Source of the DNA: Bacteroidales bacterium
GTDB lineage: Bacteria; Bacteroidota; Bacteroidia; Bacteroidales; G3-4614
Direction of reading: 5' to 3'
DNA: 64,000 bases
Assembly (NCBI GenBank): GCA_017559955.1
Contig: JAFYPQ010000024.1
Span: forward strand, 1-64,000
Shown here: positions 54,859 to 64,000 of the stretch, one piece after another
How the letters are laid out: each line of letters begins with the position of its first letter
How positions within the stretch are numbered: position 1 is the stretch's first letter
The notes under the pieces: model-generated
What the model was told of the DNA's origin: nothing
What the model saw: only the letters and a program-made list of their open reading frames with translations
The model's database searches: none
Program-made: the position numbers and the translations under genes

Positions 54859-57800
54859 ATGGGAACAAACTTTTTCACAAACGAAAAAGAAAATACTCTC
54901 CTTGAAAAAATAGAAGGAGTATTCAAATATAAAAAAGTGCATTTCTTTGATGCACTTGTAGGATATTTCCGAGCATCAGGATATTTTCGTATCAGGAAGT
55001 TTATACAACAAACTCCCAAGATTCGTATTTTGGTTGGTATCAATGTAGACAAACTCACTTATCAAGCAAATCAGCAGGGACTACTTTTCAATCCTAACGC
55101 AGAGCAGTCTCAGGAGGAGTTTTTCAACGATATAAAGCGTAATATTCAGGAAGCGAAATACGACAAAGAAGTTGAGGATGGTATGTATCAGTTCATAGAA
55201 GATATTGTAACTGGTAGAATAACTATGCGCATACATCCTAAACAAAATATCCATGCTAAGATTTATATTTTCCGAGAGGAAGTTTACCATCCCCATGGTT
55301 ATGGTTCTGTTATCACAGGTTCTAGCAATTTAACTGAGGCTGGACTTGAAAAGAACTTCGAGTTCAATGTGGAGTTGCGTTACGACGATGATATACAATT
55401 TGCTACTGAAACATTTGAAAGGTTATGGGAAGAGTCTGTAGAGATAGACATAACACATATAGATAAGATTAAGAACGATTCGTATCTTAATCCGAACTTC
55501 ACTCCATACGAAGTATATCTCAAATTCTTATTGGAATACTTCGGTAAGAGTATTGACTTTGACCCCAATTCTGTTTCCGACTTACCTCCAGGTTATAAAA
55601 AGTTGTCGTATCAAATTGATGCGGTTAATGATGGCTATGCAAAAATGATGAAGCACAATGGTTTTTTTCTTTCCGATGTTGTCGGATTGGGAAAAACAGT
55701 CGTTTCTGCACTTATAGCTAAGAAATTCTTTTTCTCTAACGGATTTCCTACACATCGCTCTCATATATTGGTAATAGTTCCTCCTGCAATGAAGGATAAC
55801 TGGGAAGAGACTCTTACGGAATTCAAATTAGATAATTTCAAAATCATAACTAACGGAAGCCTCCATAAAGTTAAGAATCCCGAACTCTATGACCTAATTA
55901 TAGTTGATGAGGCACATAAGTTCAGAAGTGACACAGCATCAATGTATAATGTATTGCAGAAGTTGTGTAAGACCAAAACCAAGAGATATGATGGTAGCTT
56001 GCATGATAAAAAGGTTATACTTGTGTCTGCTACGCCACTTAACAATAGACCAGAGGATATTGCCAATCTTGTATATCTTTTCCAAGACTCAAAAGATAGT
56101 ACCTTGGAAGAAGGTAATTTGCAGCGTTTCTTCCGTGAACATATTGATAGATATAATAAGCTGAAAAAACAAAAGGACTTAACTCTTATCGCTGACGAAG
56201 TTAAGGCAATCTATGAGAGAATTCGTATCAAGGTTGTGGAACCATTAACTGTACGCCGAACTCGTACAGACTTAATGGAGAACGATGCATATCGCAAAGA
56301 TTTAGAGGAACAGAACATTCATTTCCCAGATGTAAAATCTCCTCGCAAGATATATTATCAATTGGATACAGAGTTGGAGACTTTGTACGATAAGACTATA
56401 ATGTATCTTAGTGACAAGATAAACGGACTTAAATATTACAGATATCAGGCGATCAAATATCTAAAGTCTCCTAAGAAGAGCAAGTATAAAAAGGCAGATA
56501 TGATTTCTATCCAATTGGCAGGCATTATGAAGACACTGCTTGTCAAGCGAATAGATAGTAGTTTTTATGCCTTCAAGCAATCACTGCGTCGATATTATGA
56601 GGCCAATAAGGTGATGCTTGATATGTTTGCCAACGGCACTATATACATTGCTCCCAATCTAAAAGTCAATGAGCTACTTAGCGAAGGCAAAGAAGATGAG
56701 TTGATAAAGTTGATTGAGGAAGCAAGATATACCGATCCAACAATAGAAGTTTGTACGCCAAATGACTTTGAAGATGGTTTCGAAGATGGCATTAAGGCTG
56801 ATAATGAGATATTGAAAGAGTTGGTTTCTATGTGGGATGCTGTTAATGCTGATCCTAAGTTAGATATATTTATTCAATATCTTAAAGATACGTTATTGGA
56901 TAAAACCATTAACCATGAAGGGAAATTAGTTATATTCTCAGAATCAAAAGAGACCACCAAATATCTATATGACGCTCTAAAAAGTCATGGTTTTGACAAG
57001 ATTATGACTGTACAGAGCGACAACAGAGATACACAAATGCTGCTCTTGAAGGAGAACTTCGATGCAAACTACAAGGGGGATAAGAAAAACGATTATAACA
57101 TCGTTATCTCTACCGAGGTACTTGCCGAAGGTGTAAACCTCCATCGTGCCAATGTTATCGTAAACTATGACACACCTTGGAACTCTACAAGGCTTATGCA
57201 GCGTATCGGTCGTGTGAATCGTATCGGTAGCACTGCCAAAGAGGTATATATTTTCAATTTCTTCCCTACATCAAAAGTTAATGATGACATTGAGTTGGAG
57301 AAGAAGGCGAAAATGAAACTCTTTGCTTTCCATGCTGCATTGGGCGAAGACAGTCAGATATATTCTACTGATGAGAATCCTGAGAGCTTCGGTTTGTTTG
57401 ATAAGGATGTAGATGAGGAGCGTGATGAGAAATTACGCTACCTGATGTTGCTTCGACAGCTCAAACAAGACGATCCTGATTTGATTAAGCGAATCAGCAA
57501 ACTGCCGTTGCGAGCACGCACAGGTCGCAAGAGTAAATTTATACCGGGTAGTACCATTGTGTTTATCCGAAACAAACGCCGCGATGCATTTACCTTCGTC
57601 CGCGAAGATGGTAGCATTGAAGAGCTTACTTTCTTGGAAGCCGTTAAAGAATTTGAAGCCCGTATTGACGAAAAGTCTATACCGCTACATAATATGCACC
57701 ACGAGCAAGTAAAAGCAGCACTTGATGCTTTTGCTACACAAGAGGAAGATACTAAAGCAACAAAGCTGAAGGTTAATCCGGCACAGGGTCCTAATGAAAA

Positions 57801-58119
57801 GAAGGCTATTGCCTATCTTGACGGTTTTGTTAGCATTCCTAACATTACCGAGCAGGAACTAGAGCTGATTAATAAGGCAAAACGAGCTATTACAACGGGT
57901 AAATTCCAGCAGTTGCAACGAGATATAAATAAGCTAAAAACAGCAACAAAGAAAACGCCTGTCAAGCCAGTGGTTTTACTTGAGCAATTGATAAAGATTA
58001 TATCAGCATATCCATTGGAGCATGTCCAAGGTGGAAATGTTGAAAAACAAGTAGATGTGCTTAAAGTGTCAAAAGATTTTATGCCTGAGATTATTATTTC
58101 GGAGAGTTTTAACTTGTAG
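54859..58119 (+). CDS. PLD-domain SNF2-type helicase
   Basis: A 1,086-residue protein. Residues about 1-185 form a phospholipase-D-like nuclease domain with one HxK motif: H132 and K134, then GSSN at 154-157 and E164. Residues about 245-820 are a superfamily 2 helicase of SNF2 type: Walker A GLGKT (276-280), DEAH (350-353), SATPLNNR, and motif VI QRIGRVNRIGS. The last 250 residues are unassigned. The PLD part may cut or bind DNA while the motor moves. DISARM also uses a helicase and a PLD protein (as separate genes), but this fusion fits helicase-methylase-ATPase systems better. Confidence 0.9.
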   Translation: MGTNFFTNEKENTLLEKIEGVFKYKKVHFFDALVGYFRASGYFRIRKFIQQTPKIRILVGINVDKLTYQANQQGLLFNPNAEQSQEEFFNDIKRNIQEAKYDKEVEDGMYQFIEDIVTGRITMRIHPKQNIHAKIYIFREEVYHPHGYGSVITGSSNLTEAGLEKNFEFNVELRYDDDIQFATETFERLWEESVEIDITHIDKIKNDSYLNPNFTPYEVYLKFLLEYFGKSIDFDPNSVSDLPPGYKKLSYQIDAVNDGYAKMMKHNGFFLSDVVGLGKTVVSALIAKKFFFSNGFPTHRSHILVIVPPAMKDNWEETLTEFKLDNFKIITNGSLHKVKNPELYDLIIVDEAHKFRSDTASMYNVLQKLCKTKTKRYDGSLHDKKVILVSATPLNNRPEDIANLVYLFQDSKDSTLEEGNLQRFFREHIDRYNKLKKQKDLTLIADEVKAIYERIRIKVVEPLTVRRTRTDLMENDAYRKDLEEQNIHFPDVKSPRKIYYQLDTELETLYDKTIMYLSDKINGLKYYRYQAIKYLKSPKKSKYKKADMISIQLAGIMKTLLVKRIDSSFYAFKQSLRRYYEANKVMLDMFANGTIYIAPNLKVNELLSEGKEDELIKLIEEARYTDPTIEVCTPNDFEDGFEDGIKADNEILKELVSMWDAVNADPKLDIFIQYLKDTLLDKTINHEGKLVIFSESKETTKYLYDALKSHGFDKIMTVQSDNRDTQMLLLKENFDANYKGDKKNDYNIVISTEVLAEGVNLHRANVIVNYDTPWNSTRLMQRIGRVNRIGSTAKEVYIFNFFPTSKVNDDIELEKKAKMKLFAFHAALGEDSQIYSTDENPESFGLFDKDVDEERDEKLRYLMLLRQLKQDDPDLIKRISKLPLRARTGRKSKFIPGSTIVFIRNKRRDAFTFVREDGSIEELTFLEAVKEFEARIDEKSIPLHNMHHEQVKAALDAFATQEEDTKATKLKVNPAQGPNEKKAIAYLDGFVSIPNITEQELELINKAKRAITTGKFQQLQRDINKLKTATKKTPVKPVVLLEQLIKIISAYPLEHVQGGNVEKQVDVLKVSKDFMPEIIISESFNL

Positions 58120-58125
58120 ACTATC

Positions 58126-59142
58126 ATGAAGAATTTAACGACATCAGAGATTGCACGAAAAAATGTGCTGAACAATAAATATGCACTTGAAGAAGTGCAG
58201 AAAGCCATAGGTTTGCGAGGCGTAGTTTTTGAGGGAGAACTTAAATTTACCAAACAGCAAATAGCTTCCTTCTTCGAGGTAAGCGAAAGGTCCATCAATA
58301 GTTCCCTTCAACAGAACGATCAAGAGCTAAGATCGAATGGTTACGATGTTATAAGAGGTAATAGATTGAAATTGTTTAAGTTAGCGGCTATTGATGGTGA
58401 TGTTAAGGAAGTTAACTTCCCGAACAAAACGCCGCAACTGGGAATCTTTAATTTTCGTGCTTTTATCAATATCGCTATGTTGCTGAACAAAAGCGAAAGA
58501 GCTCGTGAAGTAAGAAGTCTTGTTCTTGACATAGTGATAGACACTATTAACAAACGTACTGGTGGGAACACTAAATACATCAATCAGCGTGACGAAGACT
58601 TTATTTTTAACCTCCTAAACAATAAGGACTACCATAGTGAAATGGTACTGGCCTTACGAGATTGTGTCGATTTAGGAAATGTTAAATACCTTTTGTATAA
58701 TGACAAGGTATATCGGAGTGTTTTTAGAGAAGATGCCGACGAATATCGTAAAGTACTTAAATTGTCCAAGGAGGATGATGAACGCCACACGATGTATGCT
58801 GAAATTTTGGATTTGATTGCAAGTTATGAGGCAGGATTTGCTGACGAACTGCGTAAAGAATTTGTCCGCATAGGTCGTAAACTCACACAAATGGAAACAG
58901 ATGCTCTATATGCGAGTTTTGAGCAGCAAAGATTATGGGTACCTCTCGTCAATAAGGCTAGGGCAAAAATGGCCAGTAGAGATCTTTGTTTCCGAGATGC
59001 GTTACACGCTAACCTAAAAGAGTATATCGGTGCAGTGCCTACTGACGATTTCGAACGTTTCATCGGTGATAAGAGTATGGAACTTAGTGCGCGGTTGGAA
59101 ACTTATATTGAAGCTTTGAAACGCCTAAAAAACAGGGATTGA
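58126..59142 (+). CDS. RhuM-like DNA-binding protein, partner of Doc protein
   Basis: A 338-residue protein of the RhuM/virulence-protein type often annotated as a DNA-binding protein. Residues about 35-80 contain a winged-helix-like part (FTKQQIASFFEVSERSI). A second block, FNFRAFINIAMLLNKSERAR, then RTGGNTKYINQRDEDFI, is the family's best-conserved region. Its C-terminal half is helical (MASRDLCFRDALH). It precedes the Doc-like gene by 1 base and is the likely antitoxin or regulator of that protein (inference). It interrupts the helicase-methylase order. Confidence 0.7.
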   Translation: MKNLTTSEIARKNVLNNKYALEEVQKAIGLRGVVFEGELKFTKQQIASFFEVSERSINSSLQQNDQELRSNGYDVIRGNRLKLFKLAAIDGDVKEVNFPNKTPQLGIFNFRAFINIAMLLNKSERAREVRSLVLDIVIDTINKRTGGNTKYINQRDEDFIFNLLNNKDYHSEMVLALRDCVDLGNVKYLLYNDKVYRSVFREDADEYRKVLKLSKEDDERHTMYAEILDLIASYEAGFADELRKEFVRIGRKLTQMETDALYASFEQQRLWVPLVNKARAKMASRDLCFRDALHANLKEYIGAVPTDDFERFIGDKSMELSARLETYIEALKRLKNRD

Positions 59143-59143
59143 T

Positions 59144-59599
59144 ATGACTATTTATATTTCAAATGAGCAAGCAATTGAAACCCACCGAAAGACCATAGAG
59201 TATAGTGGAGGTGGCAGCTATGAGGTGCTCAACATCGAGTATTTGTATAGCGTTCTTGAACATATTCAGAACGATGACTATTACCCGACCTTTAAGGACA
59301 AGCTCGTTCACTTGATTTGGTCTATCAACCGCAATCACCCCTTCTCCGATGGTAACAAACGGCTATCTATCACATTGGGAGCGCAATTCCTTTTGTTAAA
59401 CGGGTATATGTTTTGTGTTAAGCACTTTATGGAAGAGATGGAAAATATAAGTTATCATCTTGCGGCTGGGCGAATTGAGAAAGAGCTATTGCATAAGCTA
59501 ATCCACTCATTCCTAGAAGGAGAAGATGATTTCGATGAAGAGGTAAAGCTGGAATACCTATTAGCCTCTTCCGACGGCAATATAGGTTTCGACGAATAA
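59144..59599 (+). CDS. Doc/Fic-family toxin-like protein
   Basis: A 151-residue Fic-fold protein. The active-site motif is HPFSDGNKR (65-73), with the Lys typical of Doc (which phosphorylates EF-Tu) where AMPylating Fic proteins usually have Gly. The N-terminus has the Doc-like MTIYISNEQAIETH. The C-terminal 60 residues extend past the standard Doc core. It probably modifies a host or phage protein, with the RhuM-like neighbour as antitoxin. Its place inside the defence operon suggests that it acts with the system or guards it (inference). Confidence 0.83.
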   Translation: MTIYISNEQAIETHRKTIEYSGGGSYEVLNIEYLYSVLEHIQNDDYYPTFKDKLVHLIWSINRNHPFSDGNKRLSITLGAQFLLLNGYMFCVKHFMEEMENISYHLAAGRIEKELLHKLIHSFLEGEDDFDEEVKLEYLLASSDGNIGFDE

Positions 59600-59635
59600 T
59601 TATATACCATAAGAATAATTAAACAACAGCATATT

Positions 59636-62600
59636 ATGAATCAAGCATATTTGAAAAATATACTATCTGCAAAATTTGATTTTGATATTTGGAAAGATTT
59701 ACTGGAAAAGATCTTTCCCAAAGTTGAAATCTTTACAAGTGTTGCCAAGATTGTAGATTCACATGTCAAAGATGGTGGTCATGTAGGAAACATCCGTTTA
59801 GATGACGGGCGTTCATTGGCAATATTCCGCTTTGAGGTAGCCGACAATGTGCAAATATCACGCAACCGTAAAAGTTTACGCGATATTGCTGCTAAGTATG
59901 TAGATCAAGGCTTGATTCATGGAGCTTTGGTTTTCTATTATTCGCAAAACCAAGATGACTATCGCTTGACATTTATTGCCAAGCAGACCTATTTCAATGA
60001 AAGTGGAGAATTAGTAAAGAAGGAAACAGCTCCTAAACGATATACATTCTTGTTAGGCAAGAATGAGCCTTGTACCACAGCAGCAAGCCGACTTAAAGAA
60101 TTGGCTGATAAGAAAATCTATGGTTCCATTTATTTAACAGATGTTACCGATGCATTCTCTGTTGAACGACTTAACAAAGAGTTTTTCAATGGCTACAAAG
60201 CCCAATATAAGAAATTTATTGATACGCTTTCTGATACCAAGTCACATCGCGACTATGTCAAGAAGTTATTAGGCCGTTTGGTGTTCTTGCAGTTCTTACA
60301 AAAGAAAGGCTGGATGGGTGTGCCTGAATCAAATACTAAATGGGAAGGCGGAAATAAAAAATTCCTAAGTAATCTTGTTGAGAGGCATATCGATAATAAG
60401 AGACTATTAAGTGATGTGTTTGAGCCTTTATTCTTTGGTATTCTTAACACAAAACCAGAAGATAGAGAGACATTATTCATTAGTAAAAATTGGGATGTAC
60501 GACTCTTGGAAGAGTTTAGTGGCATTCCATATCTTAATGGCGGTTTATTCGAGGCGGATGATGTGGATAAGCAGCCTATTGATTTCTCATATGCTCACTT
60601 TAAGGATTTGATGGATTTCTTTTCGCAATACAACTTCACCATTGACGAGAACGACCCCGATGATAGCGAGGTTGGTATTGATCCTGAAATGTTGGGACAT
60701 ATTTTCGAGAATCTTTTGGAGGACAACAAAGATAAAGGAGCCTTCTATACTCCCAAAGAGATTGTTCAGTATATGTGCCGTCAGAGTGTTATCCAATACC
60801 TCAAAACACACGAGCCGTCAGAACGGTATGCAGAAGCTATTGAACAGCTCATTAATGATGGCGTGGTGAATCCTATACTCCAAAGCAAAAACATAGCAAT
60901 ACGCTTTACTCAACTGCTTAAAGAGGTTAAGGTATGTGATCCAGCCATCGGTTCGGGAGCATTTCCGATGGGTGTCCTTTACGTATTGTATCACGCAATA
61001 CATCACTTGCATTCACACGCAGAACCTCACGGCAACTTTGATTCGACTCAAACAAAGCGAGATATTATCCAAAATAACATCTTCGGTGTCGATATCGAGC
61101 AAGGTGCTGTCGATATCGCTCGTTTGCGTTTCTGGTTGGCATTAGTTGTCGATGCCGACAAGCCACAACCTCTACCAAACTTGGATTATAAAATTACTTG
61201 TGGCAACTCATTATTGAGTCGCTATCCTATTGACGCCCCTATTGAGAATGTCTTTGTAGAGTACAACAAGGGCAAAAAAGAAGATGAGAAAATGACACTT
61301 GCCAAATATAAGGAGTTGGTAAGTGGCTATACCAATACATCAAATCATCAAACCAAGGAGACTATTGAGGATATAAAGTGTGCCTTCAAGACAGAACTGA
61401 GCAAACAGTTTAAGGAAAAACTTGCAAAGTTAAGAGGCAAAGTTATTATGCTTGAAGGCCCAACCTTATTTGGAGAGAGAACAAGGGCTGAAAAGGCTGA
61501 GTTGAAGAAGTCAAAAGAAATGTTGAAGGTTCTTGAAAAAGAACAAAACGATATAATAAACAACAAGCTATATGAAGGAGCTTTCGAATGGCGTTTTCAA
61601 TTCCCACAGTTACTTGATGATAATGGCCTGTTCGTTGGATTTGATATTGTAATAGGCAATCCTCCTTATATTGATTCCGAGACAATGGAAAAAAGTATGC
61701 CAGAATATCGTAGCTTATATAAAAGTATTTATCAAACAGCTAAAGGTAACTGGGATATATATGTTCCATTTATTGAGAGAGGAAATAATCTATTAAAAAC
61801 AGATGGAATCCAGACCTATATAATTCCCAATAAACTTATTTCTGTTAAATATACGGAAGCTTTAAGACATTATATTAGTCAGCAAACACTTATATCTATA
61901 AGAGATTATGGTAGTGTTTCAGTCTTTGAAGCAGATGTTTATCCGTGTGTTTTTATATTGCGAAATAATTGTGGTATAGAAGATAGTTTTGTTTCATTTG
62001 AAATGATGTTAGATTTATCAACTTACAAAAGTCATAATGATATTAATATCAACAATATCCGATTTGATTTGTATTGGGATAAATTTTTTGTCAGTACCGC
62101 AGATTTAGCCAATGTTGTATCTATATCAAAGCATAGCAAGTTAAACGAATATGTTACAGAGATATGTGGAGCAGCAACTGTTAGCGAAGCCTATGATTTA
62201 AAGCAATACATCGTTGAATATGAAGAATGTAATGATGATAGAATTTTTAAATTTATTAATACTGGTACTATTGACCCATATTCTACATTGTGGGGAGAAA
62301 AGAAAACTCAATATATAAAAGGGGCTTATAATCATCCTATAATTTCAGCATCTCAACTACAGAATTATAGTATTCGTAGATATGAGCAAAGCCTGTCTCC
62401 TAAAATTATAGTAGCTGGCATGTCATTATATTTGGAAGCATTTTATGATGACGACGGTGAATATATTGCTGGTAAATCCACTACATTGATACTCGGGGAT
62501 AAAGTAAACTTAAGGTATGTATTAGCTATCCTTAATAGCAAATTAATGGGCTATTATTTAAGAATTGTTTTTAATTCACTGAAGATGGCTGGAGGTTATA

Positions 62601-63013
62601 TTAACTTTGGAGTGAATGAGCTAAGTCAAATTCCTATTGCAGATACTACAATAAAAACAAAACTATTAATTGGAGACCTTGTTGAATACATTATTTTTAT
62701 TGAAAACAATAAGGAAAAGTTAACAGATATTGTAAGTAATTATGCCATACAAGATTATTTTAAAAATATACTTAATGGCTGTGTGTATGAATTGTACTTT
62801 AAAGAACATATGCTGGAGCGAGAAATCAATATAATTGATTCAGCGTTGGAACTCATAAAGCCGATCATACACCTATCCTCAGATAAAGAAAAAGCAGATA
62901 TGATACTTGATGTATTTATGAATATCAAGAAAACGGATAATCCAATAAGGAACCGCTTAGATTTATTTACATTGAGAAGTCCCGAAATACTCAAACTTAT
63001 AATTGAAGGATAA
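59636..63013 (+). CDS. Eco57I-type adenine-specific DNA methyltransferase
   Basis: A 1,125-residue protein. Residues about 1-340 form an N-terminal region that may hold a nuclease-like or DNA-binding part (DDGRSLAIFRFEV). The methylase core follows: GAFYTPKEIVQYMC, SAM motif I DPAIGSGAF (D435), FGVDIEQGAVDIARLR, and catalytic NPPY (675-678) for N6-adenine methylation. Residues about 780-1125 include a target-recognition-like region (TLWGEKKTQYIKGAYNHPII, then LRYVLAILNSKLMGYYL). This layout resembles type IIG enzymes and BREX PglX. It starts 36 bases after the Doc-like gene and ends 2 bases before the ATPase. Confidence 0.9.
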   Translation: MNQAYLKNILSAKFDFDIWKDLLEKIFPKVEIFTSVAKIVDSHVKDGGHVGNIRLDDGRSLAIFRFEVADNVQISRNRKSLRDIAAKYVDQGLIHGALVFYYSQNQDDYRLTFIAKQTYFNESGELVKKETAPKRYTFLLGKNEPCTTAASRLKELADKKIYGSIYLTDVTDAFSVERLNKEFFNGYKAQYKKFIDTLSDTKSHRDYVKKLLGRLVFLQFLQKKGWMGVPESNTKWEGGNKKFLSNLVERHIDNKRLLSDVFEPLFFGILNTKPEDRETLFISKNWDVRLLEEFSGIPYLNGGLFEADDVDKQPIDFSYAHFKDLMDFFSQYNFTIDENDPDDSEVGIDPEMLGHIFENLLEDNKDKGAFYTPKEIVQYMCRQSVIQYLKTHEPSERYAEAIEQLINDGVVNPILQSKNIAIRFTQLLKEVKVCDPAIGSGAFPMGVLYVLYHAIHHLHSHAEPHGNFDSTQTKRDIIQNNIFGVDIEQGAVDIARLRFWLALVVDADKPQPLPNLDYKITCGNSLLSRYPIDAPIENVFVEYNKGKKEDEKMTLAKYKELVSGYTNTSNHQTKETIEDIKCAFKTELSKQFKEKLAKLRGKVIMLEGPTLFGERTRAEKAELKKSKEMLKVLEKEQNDIINNKLYEGAFEWRFQFPQLLDDNGLFVGFDIVIGNPPYIDSETMEKSMPEYRSLYKSIYQTAKGNWDIYVPFIERGNNLLKTDGIQTYIIPNKLISVKYTEALRHYISQQTLISIRDYGSVSVFEADVYPCVFILRNNCGIEDSFVSFEMMLDLSTYKSHNDININNIRFDLYWDKFFVSTADLANVVSISKHSKLNEYVTEICGAATVSEAYDLKQYIVEYEECNDDRIFKFINTGTIDPYSTLWGEKKTQYIKGAYNHPIISASQLQNYSIRRYEQSLSPKIIVAGMSLYLEAFYDDDGEYIAGKSTTLILGDKVNLRYVLAILNSKLMGYYLRIVFNSLKMAGGYINFGVNELSQIPIADTTIKTKLLIGDLVEYIIFIENNKEKLTDIVSNYAIQDYFKNILNGCVYELYFKEHMLEREINIIDSALELIKPIIHLSSDKEKADMILDVFMNIKKTDNPIRNRLDLFTLRSPEILKLIIEG

Positions 63014-63015
63014 TT

Positions 63016-64000
63016 ATGGCTAAAATTAATGGTATAGTTATTAATGGATTTAAGGCATTTCCATCTCTACATACAATAGAGTTGGGTGGAAAACATTTGT
63101 TAATGTATGGAGAGAATGGCAGTGGCAAGTCGTCCATTTTCTATGCTTTGCATTGTATCTTCAATTCATATAGAAAGCCAGATAGGGGAAAGAAGTATTT
63201 TGATATTAGTAATCCACAAAATCTAATTAGCCGTCCTTTTACACCAAAAGATGAATCAGATAAGCCATATGTGGCTGTCAATTGGTTTGATGGAGGAAGG
63301 AATGTGTTTTTGTCTACAGTTTCTGAACGTGGTTGTGAAGGATTTGATAGATTAGCAGAACTTGAAACATGTTTTGTGAATCATCAACTTTTAAACGGTT
63401 TCTTTAATTTTACAAATTCGAACAATATAAATCTTTTTCCTATATTCCAACGAGAGATTTTGCCTTACAAGTACATTGATGAGCAACGTACATATTTATC
63501 GTTATTATATGAGCACATTCAAGAAGAAGCATCAAAACTTGGGAATAAAAGCTCAACAAAGAACATTAATGAGCTGATTGATATTTTCAATCGTGAGTTA
63601 GAAGGTTTCATTGGAGATATTAACATTGCTGTATCAGACATATACAAAAATCACTTTAAGGCTGACGGAGAACAAGATCTATCCATTGTATTGACTTATC
63701 CTGAAGAAAACCCAAATCCAGATGTATATTTTGATGGATTTAGACTTAAATGGGACAATCGACTGATAAAAAATCAGAAAGGAGAATTAGAGAGGGCTAA
63801 AAATAAATCCTTGATTGAACCTATAATTGGAATTTCAATTAAAGAGGATGGAAATGAAATTCCTAAACCACACATATATTTTAATGAGGCAAGACTAACA
63901 GCAATCGCGCTGTCTATTCGCTTTGCATTATTAAAAGGTATCAGCCCCGATGATGTTGCGACTCCTCCAGAGGGTAGTTTCCTCGCACTGGATGACATGC
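63016..64000 (+). CDS. RecF/SMC-like AAA ATPase, partial
   Basis: The open frame runs from the ATG at 63016 to the window edge (328 codons) without a stop, so the gene is incomplete. Walker A is GENGSGKSS (32-40). Near the end is the ABC-type signature region NEARLTAIALSIRFALL, then the Walker B block FLALDDM at the last residues. The order identifies an AAA_13/AAA_23-type ATPase like RecF or Rad50, probably a DNA-end or DNA-structure sensor. It lies 2 bases behind the methylase. More members of the system may lie beyond the window. Confidence 0.85.
   Translation, partial: MAKINGIVINGFKAFPSLHTIELGGKHLLMYGENGSGKSSIFYALHCIFNSYRKPDRGKKYFDISNPQNLISRPFTPKDESDKPYVAVNWFDGGRNVFLSTVSERGCEGFDRLAELETCFVNHQLLNGFFNFTNSNNINLFPIFQREILPYKYIDEQRTYLSLLYEHIQEEASKLGNKSSTKNINELIDIFNRELEGFIGDINIAVSDIYKNHFKADGEQDLSIVLTYPEENPNPDVYFDGFRLKWDNRLIKNQKGELERAKNKSLIEPIIGISIKEDGNEIPKPHIYFNEARLTAIALSIRFALLKGISPDDVATPPEGSFLALDDM

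Noticed and set aside
54653-64000. DISARM or BREX assignment of the defence operon
   Set aside because: No DrmB/DUF1998, PglZ, BrxC or Lon-like gene is present in the visible part, and the helicase and PLD parts are one protein.
54653-64000. Classical type I restriction-modification
   Set aside because: No HsdS gene is seen and the helicase lacks the HsdR nuclease motifs; the methylase is of the large Eco57I type.

Overview
The window is AT-rich chromosomal DNA from a member of the Bacteroidota, most likely the order Bacteroidales. Four signs support this: promoters of the TTTG-N19-TAnnTTTG type with no E. coli-style -35 box; the gene neighbourhoods surE-lpxB, acpP-fabF-rnc and HU-bS22-rng; several secreted proteins with Por-type (type IX secretion, T9SS) C-terminal sorting domains; and a cobalamin-riboswitch operon coding for a TonB receptor and surface lipoproteins of the BtuB/BtuG kind. 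The genus cannot be named from the sequence alone.

Layout. 0-7 kb: proC faces an arginine operon (argR, GNAT acyltransferase, argG, argC, argD) on the minus strand. About 1.1 kb of palindromic tandem repeats carrying a DUF559 nuclease gene interrupts that operon between argC and argD. 7-15 kb: a minus-strand housekeeping run (aroC, a radical SAM protein, a BtuF-BtuC-BtuD-like ABC importer, lpxB, a lipoprotein, surE). 15-21 kb: a DJ-1 protein, RNase H, two glycosyltransferases and an MsbA-like exporter. 21-27.4 kb: promoter, cobalamin riboswitch, then BtuB, a BtuG-like propeller, a PKD-like lipoprotein and a double DUF4465 T9SS protein, evidently one vitamin B12 capture operon. 27.4-36.6 kb: secreted or T9SS-type proteins, including a 1,638-residue C25 (gingipain-family) peptidase, a gene broken by an in-frame stop, and a tandem paralogue pair. 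Transposase scars (IS982-like at 27.7 kb, IS256 at 36.3 kb) lie at both ends of this block. 36.6-45 kb: a minus-strand run acpP-fabF-rnc/gpmI-DUF3109-topA, in which RNase III and phosphoglycerate mutase form one open frame, followed by pdxB and a macro-like protein. 45-53 kb: DUF4254, ruvB, a flippase, rng, a 29-residue bS22-like protein, HU, DUF3256, an EamA transporter and tRNA-Phe.

53-64 kb: downstream of tRNA-Phe the content turns accessory: small unknown genes, a truncated paralogue, then one tightly packed plus-strand operon with its own promoter. The operon codes for an XRE regulator, a PLD-SNF2 helicase, a RhuM-like protein, a Doc/Fic protein, an Eco57I-type adenine methylase and a RecF/SMC-like ATPase that runs off the window. 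This is a helicase-methylase-ATPase antiviral defence system with a toxin-antitoxin-like pair embedded between helicase and methylase, and it is the best candidate for an undescribed system here.

The B12 genes probably act as a relay: surface lipoproteins capture the vitamin, BtuB imports it with TonB energy, and the BtuFCD-like transporter 8 kb away could carry it across the inner membrane. The arginine genes plus proC make arginine and proline from glutamate-derived intermediates.
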